A stretch of 64,000 bases of DNA from CAG-841 sp963614875 (GCA_963614875.1 CAVEFC010000001.1:1-64000), one strand, 5' to 3'; positions 15,953 through 24,859 are shown, numbered from the stretch's first letter. A program made the numbers and translations. The notes: generated by a model from the sequence alone, not told the origin.

Positions 15953-16163
15953 TTTGATTTTCTTTTTCAATTATTTTCATTTTTCGTTTTTCTTATGTTT
16001 TCTTTTGTTTTTACAAAGTTTATTATGTTTACTTTTCTTTTCAAACAAAATAAGAGCATAAAAAAATCCGTGCGTCGCAAATTAAAAGCGGCACACAAAA
16101 AAGTGTCGCATAAACGCGCCGGCGGAGCGTTTATGAAAAAAACTTCCGCCGGAAAGCGGGAAA

Positions 16164-17189
16164 ATGACAAAAAGCAAAGCGGCTACACGGCTGATTGTTT
16201 TTTTGACCGCGATAATGATTTTTTCGGTAGTAAGCGTTTCTGCCGCAGGCGGAGATACGCTTATTGCCGCAGGAACGCCGCTCGGCGTCCGGTTCAGAAC
16301 CGACGGCGTTATGATAACCGGAATCCGCCCCGTAGGCGACGGCGAAGCGTCGCCGGCTCTTGACGCGGGACTTCGCAGAGGCGACGTGATAACCTTTATA
16401 AACGACCGCAAAGTTCAGAGCGCCGATACTCTTATCGACGAAGTGAAAAGCACCGAAGGCAAAGTGACGGTAAAATACCTTCGCGCAGGCAAGGAGATGA
16501 CGGCAACTCTCGTTCCGCTTCCCGACTCCGACGGAGAGCTGAAGCTCGGGCTCTGGGTTCGCGAAAGCGCGTCGGGCATAGGCACGATAACCTTTATCGA
16601 TCCGTCCGAAAGCACCTTTGCGGGACTCGGCCACGGAATATGCGATCCCGAAAGCGGAGCGCTGCTTCCCATGGCGGAGGGCACGGTTGAAGACGTTATC
16701 CTTACCGGAATAACGTCGGGAAAGCGCGGCGCCCCGGGCGAGCTTCACGGTTTCTTTTCCGGAAAGCAGAACGGCAGACTTTCCGCAAACACGTTTTCTG
16801 GCATAACGGGAATACTTTCCTCCGTTCCCGAAGGACTTGAAAACGAGCTTTATCCGATAGGAAAAAAGAATGAAGTACACGAAGGCGAAGCTTATATTTT
16901 CACCACGGTTGACAGAGAAGGCAGAAAAAAATACAGCATAGAAATATCAAAAATAGACGCGGGCGGAAGTCAAAAGAACTTTACCGTAACCGTAACCGAT
17001 CCTTCTCTTCTCGAAAAAACGGGCGGCATAGTTCAGGGAATGTCGGGAAGTCCGATAATTCAGGACGGAAAGCTTATAGGCGCAATAACTCACGTTCTTG
17101 TTTCCGACCCCACCTCCGGCTACGGAATTTTCATTGAAAATATGCTTCCCGTATCGGATCAGGCTTCGGTTTACAATATCGCGGCATAA
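16164..17189 (+). CDS. spoIVB: SpoIVB-type sporulation serine protease (family S55)
   Basis: A 341-residue protease which, in the family, is secreted from the forespore and signals activation of sigma-K in the mother cell. An N-terminal signal or anchor helix (about 9-27) is followed by a PDZ domain (about 45-118, DAGLRRGDVITFINDRKVQ). The S55 peptidase domain has the catalytic histidine at H157 (FAGLGHGICD) and the serine in GMSGSPI (292-298), followed by the typical GAITHVLVSDPTSGYGIFIENML. The start ATG 16164 has a weak GGAAAGCGGG site. It is monocistronic, ends at a terminator, and is followed by spoIIE. It is somewhat shorter than B. subtilis SpoIVB. Confidence 0.93.
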   Translation: MTKSKAATRLIVFLTAIMIFSVVSVSAAGGDTLIAAGTPLGVRFRTDGVMITGIRPVGDGEASPALDAGLRRGDVITFINDRKVQSADTLIDEVKSTEGKVTVKYLRAGKEMTATLVPLPDSDGELKLGLWVRESASGIGTITFIDPSESTFAGLGHGICDPESGALLPMAEGTVEDVILTGITSGKRGAPGELHGFFSGKQNGRLSANTFSGITGILSSVPEGLENELYPIGKKNEVHEGEAYIFTTVDREGRKKYSIEISKIDAGGSQKNFTVTVTDPSLLEKTGGIVQGMSGSPIIQDGKLIGAITHVLVSDPTSGYGIFIENMLPVSDQASVYNIAA

Positions 17190-17287
17190 AAATCATAGGT
17201 CAAAATCAAACAAAATAATATATAAATCCGAATAAAAACGCCTATCATGCGTCACTGCGGCAAAAGGCAAGGCAACAAAACACTTTT

Positions 17288-17330
17288 CGCCCGTCACCGA
17301 TCGACACGCACTGCGGGCGTTTTTGTTTTA
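17288..17330 (+). terminator. Intrinsic terminator after spoIVB
   Basis: CGCCCG (17288-17293) pairs with CGGGCG (17314-17319) across a 20-base loop and is followed by TTTTTGTTTTA. The stem is short, so confidence is moderate. Confidence 0.6.
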
Positions 17331-17367
17331 TTATAATTATGTATAATAAAGCAAAGGACGTGATACA

Positions 17368-19773
17368 TTGCAAAACAAAAATTTTGTCCGCACGGACGGT
17401 ATGCCGATAGAGGAATACAAAAAAAGCTCGGTGGGAAAGCTCCTCCTCCGCGCCGTATATGCGTCGGGAGCGTTTCTGCTCGGGCTTCTGCTTTCCGGAG
17501 CAAAAGCCCCGCTCGATACATATCCGTTTATAATCGCGCTCACCTCGTCACTTACCTCGTATGCGGGATTTGCCTCGCTCGGAATTCTTTTCAGGCTGAC
17601 ATTTGACGTCTCGGTCGGGACAAGCGCCTTTACATACTGCGCGGCGGCAATACTTGTCTGCGCGGCGCGATGGGTATTCTGCTTTCTTTTTATAGACAAA
17701 TCCCGTCTGAAAAGCTCCGGCAGACTTACGGACGACGCGCTTACAAGAGTGCTTACCGCCTGCATCGCCTCGATAGGCGGTGCGCTTGTGACGGTTTTCG
17801 TCTGCGGATTCGACACATACACCGTAACGGGCGGAGTGTTTTCGGCGTGCGCTTCGGGCGCGATGACCTTTCTTTTCGTTTCGGTATTCGACAGACGCTA
17901 TTTTTTCCCGTCCGCATATGAGGTCGGCGGAGCGCTGCTTTTGTTCGGAATAACGCTTTCCCTTGCCGATGTAAAGCTTCATTCGGTATCGCTTTCGCTC
18001 GTTTTCGCATTCGGGGCTGTACTCTGGTGCGGATACTGCGGCGGATGGGCAAGAGGGTGCGCCGCGGGCTTTGTCGCCGCACTCGGCTGCGGAGGAGAGC
18101 TCTGCGCCGAGCTTGCGTTTTTCGGACTGCTTTCGGGGCTGTTCTTTCCGGTAAACGCAATCGCCTCCTCCGCCGCGGGACTCATAGCGGCGATAACCTA
18201 CGGCGCCGTATCCGGAGGAATGGAAAAAGTGCTTACATTTCTTCCCGAAGCGCTTATTGGGACATCCGCGATAACCGTTTCCGCAATATTCAAAATAATG
18301 CCGAAATACACGCCGACGGAGGAAAGCTCCGCGGGAGCGCTCTGCCACGATCTGACGGAGAAAAAACGCGAGGAGGACAGAACAATGAAACTAAGGCTTT
18401 TATCCGAAGCTATGGCTTCGCTTTCTCAGGTGATAAAAAACATATCCGAACGTATGCGCCGTCCGGACGAAACCTCTCTTGCAAATATGTGCCGCGCGGT
18501 ATGGGCGGAAAAATGCGCCGGCTGTCCGCTCGAATGTCCCTGCAAGAATATGTCGTCGATATCGTCAGACACGCGCTTTGAGCGCTTTGTTTCAAAGCTG
18601 ATGACCTCAGGCAGACTTCCCGCCTCGCGCCTTTCGGAGCTTACGCGCTGCAAATGTCCGAAAAGCGACGAGATAACGGACGAAATAAATCTGCGCACTT
18701 CAAAAATGATAGAATACGCATTGAAATTTGATAAAACGGGTGTGTTTGCCTTCGATTACGGCGCAATGTCGCAGATGATGTCCGACGCCGTGGCGCAGAG
18801 CGGCGTCGGCTACACAATCGACCGGACGCTTTCCGAAAGGCTTTCGAGAGCCCTGCTCCGCGCGGGACTTGCCGCCGAAAACGTCGTCGTGTGCGGCGAC
18901 AGAAAAAAGTACATAGTCGCAACGGGAACTTCTCTGCTTTCGGGAACGCTCGGTGCGGAGGACATAAGAAAAATCTGCGAGGATATATGCGGCGCGAAAT
19001 TTCTTTCTCCGGAATACACGGTTGAGCGCGGATGCGCCGCAATGACACTTGAAGGCGCAAAAAGCTACGGCGTTTCGTATGCCGGAAAGCAATCCGAAAA
19101 GGAGGGCGAGCGCGTCTGCGGCGACAGCGTATCCGTGACGGAATCCGCGGACGGACTCTTTTACTGCTTTATCTGCGACGGTATGGGAAGCGGCGAAACA
19201 GCTGCGATGACCTCGCGCGTCTGCCGCGTTTTTCTTGAAAAAATGCTCGCCTGCGGAAACGACAAAACAACCACCCTTGAAATGCTGAATATGTTCCTTA
19301 AAAACCGCGGCGCCGAATGTTTTGCCACAATAGATCTGCTTGAAATAGATATGCACACGGGAACGGCGGCGTTTATAAAAAGCGGAGCCGCGCCTTCCTA
19401 TATAATACGCGGCGGAAAGCTCTACAAAATATCGTCGGGAACGCTTCCCCTGGGAATACTTTCGGACATCTCCGCCGAGATAACGGAATTCGACCTGAAA
19501 ACAGGCGACGTTATAGTAATGGTAAGCGACGGAATCTGCGGAGATCCCGAATTTGACGGAACGTGGCTTTCGGATTATCTTTCAAAGGAAATGTCGGGCG
19601 ATCTTGCTCTGACGGCGGAAAAAATACTGATGCGCGCCCGCAAAGAAGACAAGCGCAGCGACGATATGACGGTGGAGCTTATCCGCATAGAACCGCCCGC
19701 TCCGAACGCCCGCGACAAAGCCCCCTCCCTTGTTGAAGAAGGCGCGGTTTTGGGAGAAGATTTTGCAATTTAA
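17368..19773 (+). CDS. spoIIE: Stage II sporulation protein E, membrane PP2C phosphatase
   Basis: An 801-residue protein that, in the family, dephosphorylates SpoIIAA to activate sigma-F in the forespore. The N-terminal ~310 residues are a run of transmembrane helices. A central cytoplasmic domain carries a conserved-type cysteine cluster (CRAVWAEKCAGCPLECPC, near 374-391). The C-terminal PP2C domain (about 565-790) has the metal-binding ICDGMGSG, then KSGAAPSYI and MVSDGICG motifs. The start is TTG 17368 behind AAAGGACG; no ATG start gives a complete first membrane segment. TATAAT at 17342-17347 may be its -10 element. It lies directly behind spoIVB with its own terminator-bounded unit. Confidence 0.95.
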   Translation: MQNKNFVRTDGMPIEEYKKSSVGKLLLRAVYASGAFLLGLLLSGAKAPLDTYPFIIALTSSLTSYAGFASLGILFRLTFDVSVGTSAFTYCAAAILVCAARWVFCFLFIDKSRLKSSGRLTDDALTRVLTACIASIGGALVTVFVCGFDTYTVTGGVFSACASGAMTFLFVSVFDRRYFFPSAYEVGGALLLFGITLSLADVKLHSVSLSLVFAFGAVLWCGYCGGWARGCAAGFVAALGCGGELCAELAFFGLLSGLFFPVNAIASSAAGLIAAITYGAVSGGMEKVLTFLPEALIGTSAITVSAIFKIMPKYTPTEESSAGALCHDLTEKKREEDRTMKLRLLSEAMASLSQVIKNISERMRRPDETSLANMCRAVWAEKCAGCPLECPCKNMSSISSDTRFERFVSKLMTSGRLPASRLSELTRCKCPKSDEITDEINLRTSKMIEYALKFDKTGVFAFDYGAMSQMMSDAVAQSGVGYTIDRTLSERLSRALLRAGLAAENVVVCGDRKKYIVATGTSLLSGTLGAEDIRKICEDICGAKFLSPEYTVERGCAAMTLEGAKSYGVSYAGKQSEKEGERVCGDSVSVTESADGLFYCFICDGMGSGETAAMTSRVCRVFLEKMLACGNDKTTTLEMLNMFLKNRGAECFATIDLLEIDMHTGTAAFIKSGAAPSYIIRGGKLYKISSGTLPLGILSDISAEITEFDLKTGDVIVMVSDGICGDPEFDGTWLSDYLSKEMSGDLALTAEKILMRARKEDKRSDDMTVELIRIEPPAPNARDKAPSLVEEGAVLGEDFAI

Positions 19774-19887
19774 TCGGAGCATAAAGGACGAAAACCGAGC
19801 ATTTCGGCGAAAAACGGAGGAAAATCAGGGGTAAATTCCGTTATTTTCGCGTAATTTCGATTTTTTTTAGTTTTTTTCAAAAAAATA

Positions 19888-19916
19888 TTGCATTTTGAAT
19901 ATATATCTGCTATAAT
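19888..19916 (+). promoter_or_regulatory. Sigma-A promoter of the potABCD operon
   Basis: TTGCAT (19888-19893) and TATAAT (19911-19916) are 17 bp apart. Transcription would start near 19923, leaving a leader of about 145 nt before potA. Confidence 0.8.
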
Positions 19917-19922
19917 GCTCTT

Positions 19923-20026
19923 GTGAATTTCGGGCGGGGTTTCCGTCCGGTCGAAAAATATTTTTTGATATTGTTCACGGCACTTTTTATGCACGGAAAA
20001 TTTCGGTTTTTCGTGCATTTTTTTAA
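19923..20026 (+). promoter_or_regulatory. Structured leader plus terminator hairpin upstream of potA (candidate riboswitch or attenuator)
   Basis: Starting at the predicted +1, GTGAA (19923-19927) can pair with TTCAC (19974-19978) to close a junction. Inside are GGGCGG/CCGTCC (one G-U) and TCGAAAAA/TTTTTTGA, giving a possible three-way junction. It is followed by GCACGGAAAA/TTTTTCGTGC (19991-20016) and a T run, an intrinsic terminator in front of potA. The arrangement suits conditional termination. It matches no riboswitch class I can name with confidence, and A/T-rich stems can arise by chance. Confidence 0.5.
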
Positions 20027-20068
20027 ATCCGTAAAATCGGAAATTTTTAATTAAAAGTGGGAGCAGAA

Positions 20069-21223
20069 ATGGATCGTAACACAAAAATCATCGAGCTTAG
20101 AAACATTTCAAAAAGCTTTGACGGCGAAACCGTACTCAAAAATCTTTCTCTTGACATTCACGACAAGGAATTTATCACGCTTCTCGGCCCTTCGGGCTGC
20201 GGCAAAACGACAACGCTCCGCATAATCGGCGGATTTATCGAGCCGGACGAGGGCGACATCTGTTTTATGGGCGAAAGAATAAATGACCTTCCCCCCTACA
20301 AGCGCAACGTAAACACAGTTTTTCAGAGATATGCGCTGTTTCCTCATCTGAACGTTTTTGAAAACATCGCGTTCGGACTCCGCGTTCACCGCACACCTGA
20401 AAAGGAAATAGTCGAACGCGTTGAAAAAATGATAGCCCTCGTAAACCTCAAAGGCTTTGAAAAACGCAGCGTGACCACCCTTTCCGGCGGTCAGCAGCAG
20501 AGAGTTGCAATCGCTCGCGCGCTTGTAAACAATCCCAAGGTTCTGCTTCTTGACGAGCCGCTCGCCGCGCTCGATCTCAAGCTCCGCAAAGATATGCAGA
20601 AGGAGCTTAAAAACATTCAGCAGCAGACGGGCATAACCTTTATTTACGTTACGCACGATCAGGAGGAGGCGCTCTCCATGTCCGACACGATAGTTGTTAT
20701 GGCGGACGGCGAGATTCAGCAGATAGGCTCCTCCACGGATATATACAACGAACCGAAAAACGCTTTCGTCGCGGACTTTATCGGCGAATCGAACATTCTT
20801 GACGGCATAATGCTTGACGACCTCAAGGTCAGATTTTCCGGTCACGTTTTCGACTGCGTTGACAAGGGCTTCGGGAAAAACACTCCCGTTGACGTCGTTG
20901 TCCGTCCGGAAGACGTCGATATCGTACCGACCGACAAGGGTATGCTGCGCGGCACGGTAACCTCCGTGACCTTCAAGGGCGTTCATTGGGAAATAATCGT
21001 CGATATCGGCGGCTTCAAATGGATGATACAGACAACCGACTACTGCGCGCCGGATTCCGAAATAGGACTTTTCATCGAACCCGATGCGATTCACATAATG
21101 GAAAAATCGGAATATTCCGATATGTACGGCGACTATTCCTCCTACAGCGAAGAATTTGACGAGCTTTCCGACGCGGGCGAGGATGACGACGAAGAAGACG
21201 GATCGGAGGCGGAGGAGGAATGA
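20069..21223 (+). CDS. potA: Spermidine/putrescine ABC transporter ATPase
   Basis: A 384-residue ATPase of a polyamine-type importer. Walker A is GPSGCGKTT, the Q-loop lies in VFQRYALFPHL, the signature is LSGGQQQRVAIARAL, Walker B is VLLLDEPLAALD, and the switch histidine is in YVTHDQEEA. A C-terminal TOBE regulatory domain (about 235-355, VVVRPEDVDI) follows. The last ~25 residues are an unusual, almost purely acidic tail of Asp and Glu. The start is ATG 20069 behind GGGAGC. Downstream potB overlaps by 4 bp. Substrate assignment to polyamines rests on the full potABCD set and family resemblance. Confidence 0.93.
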   Translation: MDRNTKIIELRNISKSFDGETVLKNLSLDIHDKEFITLLGPSGCGKTTTLRIIGGFIEPDEGDICFMGERINDLPPYKRNVNTVFQRYALFPHLNVFENIAFGLRVHRTPEKEIVERVEKMIALVNLKGFEKRSVTTLSGGQQQRVAIARALVNNPKVLLLDEPLAALDLKLRKDMQKELKNIQQQTGITFIYVTHDQEEALSMSDTIVVMADGEIQQIGSSTDIYNEPKNAFVADFIGESNILDGIMLDDLKVRFSGHVFDCVDKGFGKNTPVDVVVRPEDVDIVPTDKGMLRGTVTSVTFKGVHWEIIVDIGGFKWMIQTTDYCAPDSEIGLFIEPDAIHIMEKSEYSDMYGDYSSYSEEFDELSDAGEDDDEEDGSEAEEE

Positions 21224-22050
21224 GAAAAACATCGTTTCTTGAAAGATTCGCCGCCGTACCGCACATCATATGGATATTGCTCTTTGTTGTCGCGCCGCTG
21301 GTGTTTGTCGCTTACTTTGCCTTTACCGACACATACGGCAACTTCACCTTTGACAATATCTCTATGCTTACAAGCTACCTGCATATATTTCTTCTTTCGG
21401 TGTGCTTTGCGCTTATTGCGACGGCGATATGCATAATCATCGGATATCCGCTCGCATTCTTTATCTCACAGCTCAAGCCGAAAACACAGAAAATACTTGT
21501 CGTTCTGCTTATGCTTCCGATGTGGATAAGCCTTCTTATCAGAACCTATTCCCTTATGGCGATACTCGACAACGGCGGACTTCTCAATTCCCTGCTCGAA
21601 CAGATAGGTCTTGCCAAGGTAAAGATAGTCGGCACGTCGGGCGCGGTCATTCTGGGCATGGTATATGACTTTCTTCCCTATATGGTGCTTCCGATATACA
21701 CAACGCTTTCCAAGCTCGACAAAAGATATTTCGAAGCGGCGGCAGATCTCGGCTGCAGCGGAACGCAGTCGCTTTTCCGCGTAGCCTTTCCGCTTTCTGT
21801 TCCAGGCGTTGTTTCGGGAATAACAATGGTATTCGTTCCGTCGATAAGCACCTTTTACATTTCGCAGAAGCTCGGCGGCGGAAGCTTCGATCTCATCGGC
21901 GATACAATCGAAAGACATTTTCAGAACGTCAGCACCTATAACATAGGCGCGGCGATATCGCTTGTAATGATGATACTCATAATCATCTCCGTTGCGATAA
22001 TGAACCGCTTCACCGACGGCAGCGAAGGCGAAGGAGGTATTATAGTATGA
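21220..22050 (+). CDS. potB: Spermidine/putrescine ABC transporter permease
   Basis: A 276-residue inner-membrane permease with six predicted transmembrane helices. The EAA-type loop that contacts PotA is EAAADLGCSGTQSLFRVAFP. FISQLKPKTQKILVVLLMLPMWISLLIRTY is characteristic of the PotB/CysTW permeases. It starts at ATG 21220, overlapping the potA stop (ATGA), and its end overlaps potC in the same way, so the operon is tightly coupled. It forms a heterodimeric channel with PotC. Confidence 0.93.
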   Translation: MRKTSFLERFAAVPHIIWILLFVVAPLVFVAYFAFTDTYGNFTFDNISMLTSYLHIFLLSVCFALIATAICIIIGYPLAFFISQLKPKTQKILVVLLMLPMWISLLIRTYSLMAILDNGGLLNSLLEQIGLAKVKIVGTSGAVILGMVYDFLPYMVLPIYTTLSKLDKRYFEAAADLGCSGTQSLFRVAFPLSVPGVVSGITMVFVPSISTFYISQKLGGGSFDLIGDTIERHFQNVSTYNIGAAISLVMMILIIISVAIMNRFTDGSEGEGGIIV

Positions 22051-22862
22051 AAACTCTGTCCAAAATATATATACCGCTTATATTCGCGCTGCTTTATGCA
22101 CCGATACTTGTGGTTATAATCTTTTCCTTCAACCGCGCAGGCTCACTCAATCACTTTTCAACCTTTTCACTGCACTGGTACAAGGAGCTTTTCAGCGATT
22201 CCACAGCGCTTACGGCGCTTAAAAATTCGCTTTCGCTCGCGGTGATATCGTCGCTTCTCGCAACGCTTATCGGCACGTTTGCCGCGTTCGGAATAAACGC
22301 TATGAGAAACCGTCACCTCAGAACCGCGGTGATGTCCGTGACAAACGTCCCGATGATGAACCCCGATATCGTTACGGGCGTATCGATGATGCTTCTTTTC
22401 GTCGCGGCGATGTCCGTTCCGTTTATACCGATAAAATTCGGCAAAGTCACTATGATAATCGCGCATACAACCTTTTCCCTGCCGTATGTTATCCTGTCCG
22501 TGCTTCCGCGCTTCAAGCAGATGGATCGCTCCATATGCGATGCCGCGCTCGATCTCGGCTGTACGCCTGCGCGCACGTTTTTCAGAATAGAGCTTCCGAT
22601 GGTGCTCCCGGGAATAATCTCCGGACTTATGCTCGGCTTTACGCTTTCGCTCGACGATTTCGTAATAAGCCATTTCGTTTCCTCTCCGGACTTTCAGACT
22701 CTGCCCCTCTACATCTACAATCAGACGGCGCACGAAGTGAAATACAGTATGTATGCGCTCTGCTCGCTTATGGTATTTGCAATACTTATACTGCTTTTCC
22801 TTGTTAACTTTGCCGGCTCGTTCGGAAGAAAAAGGCCGAAAACGGCAGGAGGCGCAAAATGA
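22047..22862 (+). CDS. potC: Spermidine/putrescine ABC transporter permease
   Basis: A 271-residue permease with about six transmembrane helices, partner of PotB. The EAA loop reads DAALDLGCTPARTFFRIELP. VPMMNPDIVTGVSMMLLF and LDDFVISHFVSSPDFQTLPLYIY are typical of PotC. The start overlaps the potB stop by 4 bp, and its end overlaps potD by 4 bp. The C-terminal tail is short and basic. Confidence 0.93.
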   Translation: MKTLSKIYIPLIFALLYAPILVVIIFSFNRAGSLNHFSTFSLHWYKELFSDSTALTALKNSLSLAVISSLLATLIGTFAAFGINAMRNRHLRTAVMSVTNVPMMNPDIVTGVSMMLLFVAAMSVPFIPIKFGKVTMIIAHTTFSLPYVILSVLPRFKQMDRSICDAALDLGCTPARTFFRIELPMVLPGIISGLMLGFTLSLDDFVISHFVSSPDFQTLPLYIYNQTAHEVKYSMYALCSLMVFAILILLFLVNFAGSFGRKRPKTAGGAK

Positions 22863-24121
22863 TGAAAAAAATCGTTTCCGTTTTCTTTGCCGCATTGCTT
22901 TTTGTGTCGGCAATAATGCTCTCCTCCTGCAAAAGCACGGACAAAGAAAAAGCTCTCGGCGACGCCGTGACGCTTTACGTTTACAACTGGGGCGAATATA
23001 TTTCGGACGGCTCCGACGGCTCGCTCGACGTAAACCGCGCATTTGAAGAATACTGCCGAAATGTTCTGGGCAAAAATGTAAAGGTAAACTATTCAACATA
23101 TTCTTCAAACGAGGATCTTTACGCAAAGCTTTCAAGCGGAGCTGTCAGCTATGACGTTGTCATTCCCTCCGACTATATGGCGGCGCGGCTTGCCTCCGAA
23201 GGACTTATCAAGGAGTTCGATCCCGCCGAAAGCATTGAAAACTACAAGTATATCGAAGACCGCTTCAAAGGACTTTACTACGATCCCGACGAAAAATACA
23301 GCGTTCCCTATACGTTCGGCACGGTCGGCGTTATATACAACACCAAATACGTTCCCGATGATGAAGAAAATATCGGCAGCTGGGCGCTTTTGTGGGACGA
23401 GGATTATACGGGAAACATTCTTCAGTTCAACAATCCCCGCGACGCCTTCGGAACGGCGCAGTTCTATGACGGAACAAGCGTAAACTCCGAAAATCCGGAC
23501 GATTGGCGCGCCGCGCTCGATCTTCTCGTGAAACAGAAATCCATAGTTCAGGGTTATGTTATGGACGAGGTTTTCAACAAAATGAAGGGCGGAAGTGCAG
23601 CTGTCGCACCGTATTACGCCGGCGACTTCTTTACGATGTATTCCGACAACGAGGATCTTGACTTTTTCTATCCCAAGGAAGGGACAAACGTCTTTGTTGA
23701 CGTTATGTGCATACCATCAAGCACGAAGAATTTCGATCTTGCAAAGGAATATATAAACTTTATGCTTTCGGAGGAGATTGCCGTTGCGAATGCGGAATAC
23801 GTCTGCTATGCGTGGCCGAACACTCTTGTAAAGAACAATGAAGAATATATAGAATATATGACAGAGGAAGTCCACCCCGACGCGATATCCATTCTTTACG
23901 ATTTCGATATGTCGAATATGGAATTTTTCTATGACCTTCCCGACGAAACAAGAGCAACTATGAACTCGCTTTGGGAAGACCTGAAGATTGAAAGCAATAT
24001 AGGTATTGCAATATACATCATCTGCGCTGTTATAATCGTCGCGCTTGTCCTGATTTTCATCGTAAGATTTATAATAAAACGCAGAAGAAAATACTATTTT
24101 GATAAATATTCCGTAAGCTGA
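22859..24121 (+). CDS. potD: Polyamine-binding lipoprotein with an extra C-terminal membrane helix
   Basis: A 420-residue substrate-binding protein. The lipoprotein signal ends in the lipobox LSSC (C24 lipidated), followed by the PotD opening VTLYVYNWGEYIS. The periplasmic-binding fold follows, with YDVVIPSDYMAARL, VPYTFGTVGVIYN and LAKEYINFMLSEEIA. Unusually, a second membrane anchor is predicted near residues 378-400 (IAIYIICAVIIVALVLIFIV), followed by a basic RRRRK-type tail, so both ends of the protein would be membrane-bound. It overlaps potC by 4 bp and closes the transporter operon, with a small membrane-protein gene 19 bp on. Confidence 0.92.
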   Translation: MMKKIVSVFFAALLFVSAIMLSSCKSTDKEKALGDAVTLYVYNWGEYISDGSDGSLDVNRAFEEYCRNVLGKNVKVNYSTYSSNEDLYAKLSSGAVSYDVVIPSDYMAARLASEGLIKEFDPAESIENYKYIEDRFKGLYYDPDEKYSVPYTFGTVGVIYNTKYVPDDEENIGSWALLWDEDYTGNILQFNNPRDAFGTAQFYDGTSVNSENPDDWRAALDLLVKQKSIVQGYVMDEVFNKMKGGSAAVAPYYAGDFFTMYSDNEDLDFFYPKEGTNVFVDVMCIPSSTKNFDLAKEYINFMLSEEIAVANAEYVCYAWPNTLVKNNEEYIEYMTEEVHPDAISILYDFDMSNMEFFYDLPDETRATMNSLWEDLKIESNIGIAIYIICAVIIVALVLIFIVRFIIKRRRKYYFDKYSVS

Positions 24122-24140
24122 AAGGAGATTCCTTGGCAAA

Positions 24141-24476
24141 ATGAAAAAGGCTTCGCGTATCATATGGGGAATTCTTGTCCTTGCGCTCGGCGTTATCCTT
24201 TTCGGAAACGCAACAAAGCTGTGGGACGTAACCCTTTTCTTTGACGGCTGGTGGGCAGTGGTTGTAATGCTTCTGGCGCTGTTTTCAATCTGCACCGACA
24301 AGCCCAACATCGTAAACGTTTATTTTCTGCTTTTCGGCGGCGTTATGCTTTTCAAGGAACAAGGCATATTCATAGCAAAGGATACAAGCTCATGGCTTAT
24401 AGCCCTTGCGCTTCTCATTGTCGTTGCGGGAATAAGCGTAATAATCCGAGCGGTGTCCGGCACGGACTCAAAATAA
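24141..24476 (+). CDS. Small four-helix membrane protein (LiaF/DUF5668-like)
   Basis: A 111-residue protein with an almost continuous set of four hydrophobic helices (IIWGILVLALGVILFGN, WAVVVMLLALFSIC, VYFLLFGGVMLF, WLIALALLIVVAGISVII). This resembles the N-terminal membrane module of LiaF-type or DUF5668 proteins (IxxGxxLIxxGxxxL and DxWWPxxLIxxG patterns). The start is ATG 24141; the Shine-Dalgarno AAAGGAG lies a little far, 13 bases upstream. It follows potD closely and is probably co-transcribed, then a terminator follows. No function can be assigned; envelope-stress sensing is only suggested by the family resemblance. Confidence 0.7.
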   Translation: MKKASRIIWGILVLALGVILFGNATKLWDVTLFFDGWWAVVVMLLALFSICTDKPNIVNVYFLLFGGVMLFKEQGIFIAKDTSSWLIALALLIVVAGISVIIRAVSGTDSK

Positions 24477-24504
24477 AAGCCCTGCCCGCTTCCGATAAAG
24501 AAAC

Positions 24505-24540
24505 AAAAAACTCACGCTATGGCGTGAGTTTTTTTGCTTT
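24505..24540. terminator. Bidirectional intrinsic terminator
   Basis: AAAAAACTCACGC and GCGTGAGTTTTTTT form a clean stem with T runs on both strands between two convergent genes. Confidence 0.9.
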
Positions 24541-24833
24541 TATTTTTTCTTTTCTTCCAGACGGTCAAGCACGAGCCTGTATCCGTCGCTGCCGTAGGAA
24601 AGGCACTTGCCCACACGGCTTATCGTCGCCGTGCTTGCACCCGTTTCCTTTGATATTTCCTGATAATTTTTCTTTTCCGAAAGCAGTCTTGCCACTTCAA
24701 ATCTCTGTGAAATATCAAGAATTTCTTTTATTGTGCAGGCGTCCTCGAAAAATTTATAACATTCGTCAACGGTTTCAAGCGAAAGTATCGCTTCAAAAAG
24801 AGCGTCCGTCGCAGGAGAGCGCAGTTTGTCCAT
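24540..24833 (-). CDS. TrpR-related YerC/YecD-type transcriptional regulator
   Basis: A 97-residue helical protein of the TrpR superfamily. The helix-turn-helix reads VARLLSEKKNYQEISKETGASTATISRVGKCL (about residues 47-78), preceded by the family's ILDISQRFE. These small dimeric repressors have mostly unassigned ligands. The start is ATG 24833 behind GCGGAGGA. Its promoter contains an 8-bp inverted repeat spanning the -10 to -35 region (24860-24867 and 24884-24891), which suggests autorepression. It is monocistronic, converging on the terminator shared with the upstream membrane-protein gene. Confidence 0.9.
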   Translation of the reverse strand: MDKLRSPATDALFEAILSLETVDECYKFFEDACTIKEILDISQRFEVARLLSEKKNYQEISKETGASTATISRVGKCLSYGSDGYRLVLDRLEEKKK

Positions 24834-24859
24834 AAAAAGATCCTCCGCAGATTTATTTG

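Noticed and set aside
19923..20026. Guanidine-I (ykkC) riboswitch upstream of potA
   Set aside because: A short GGTTTCCG/GGTCG likeness exists, but the conserved core elements are not all present, so only a generic candidate leader is reported.
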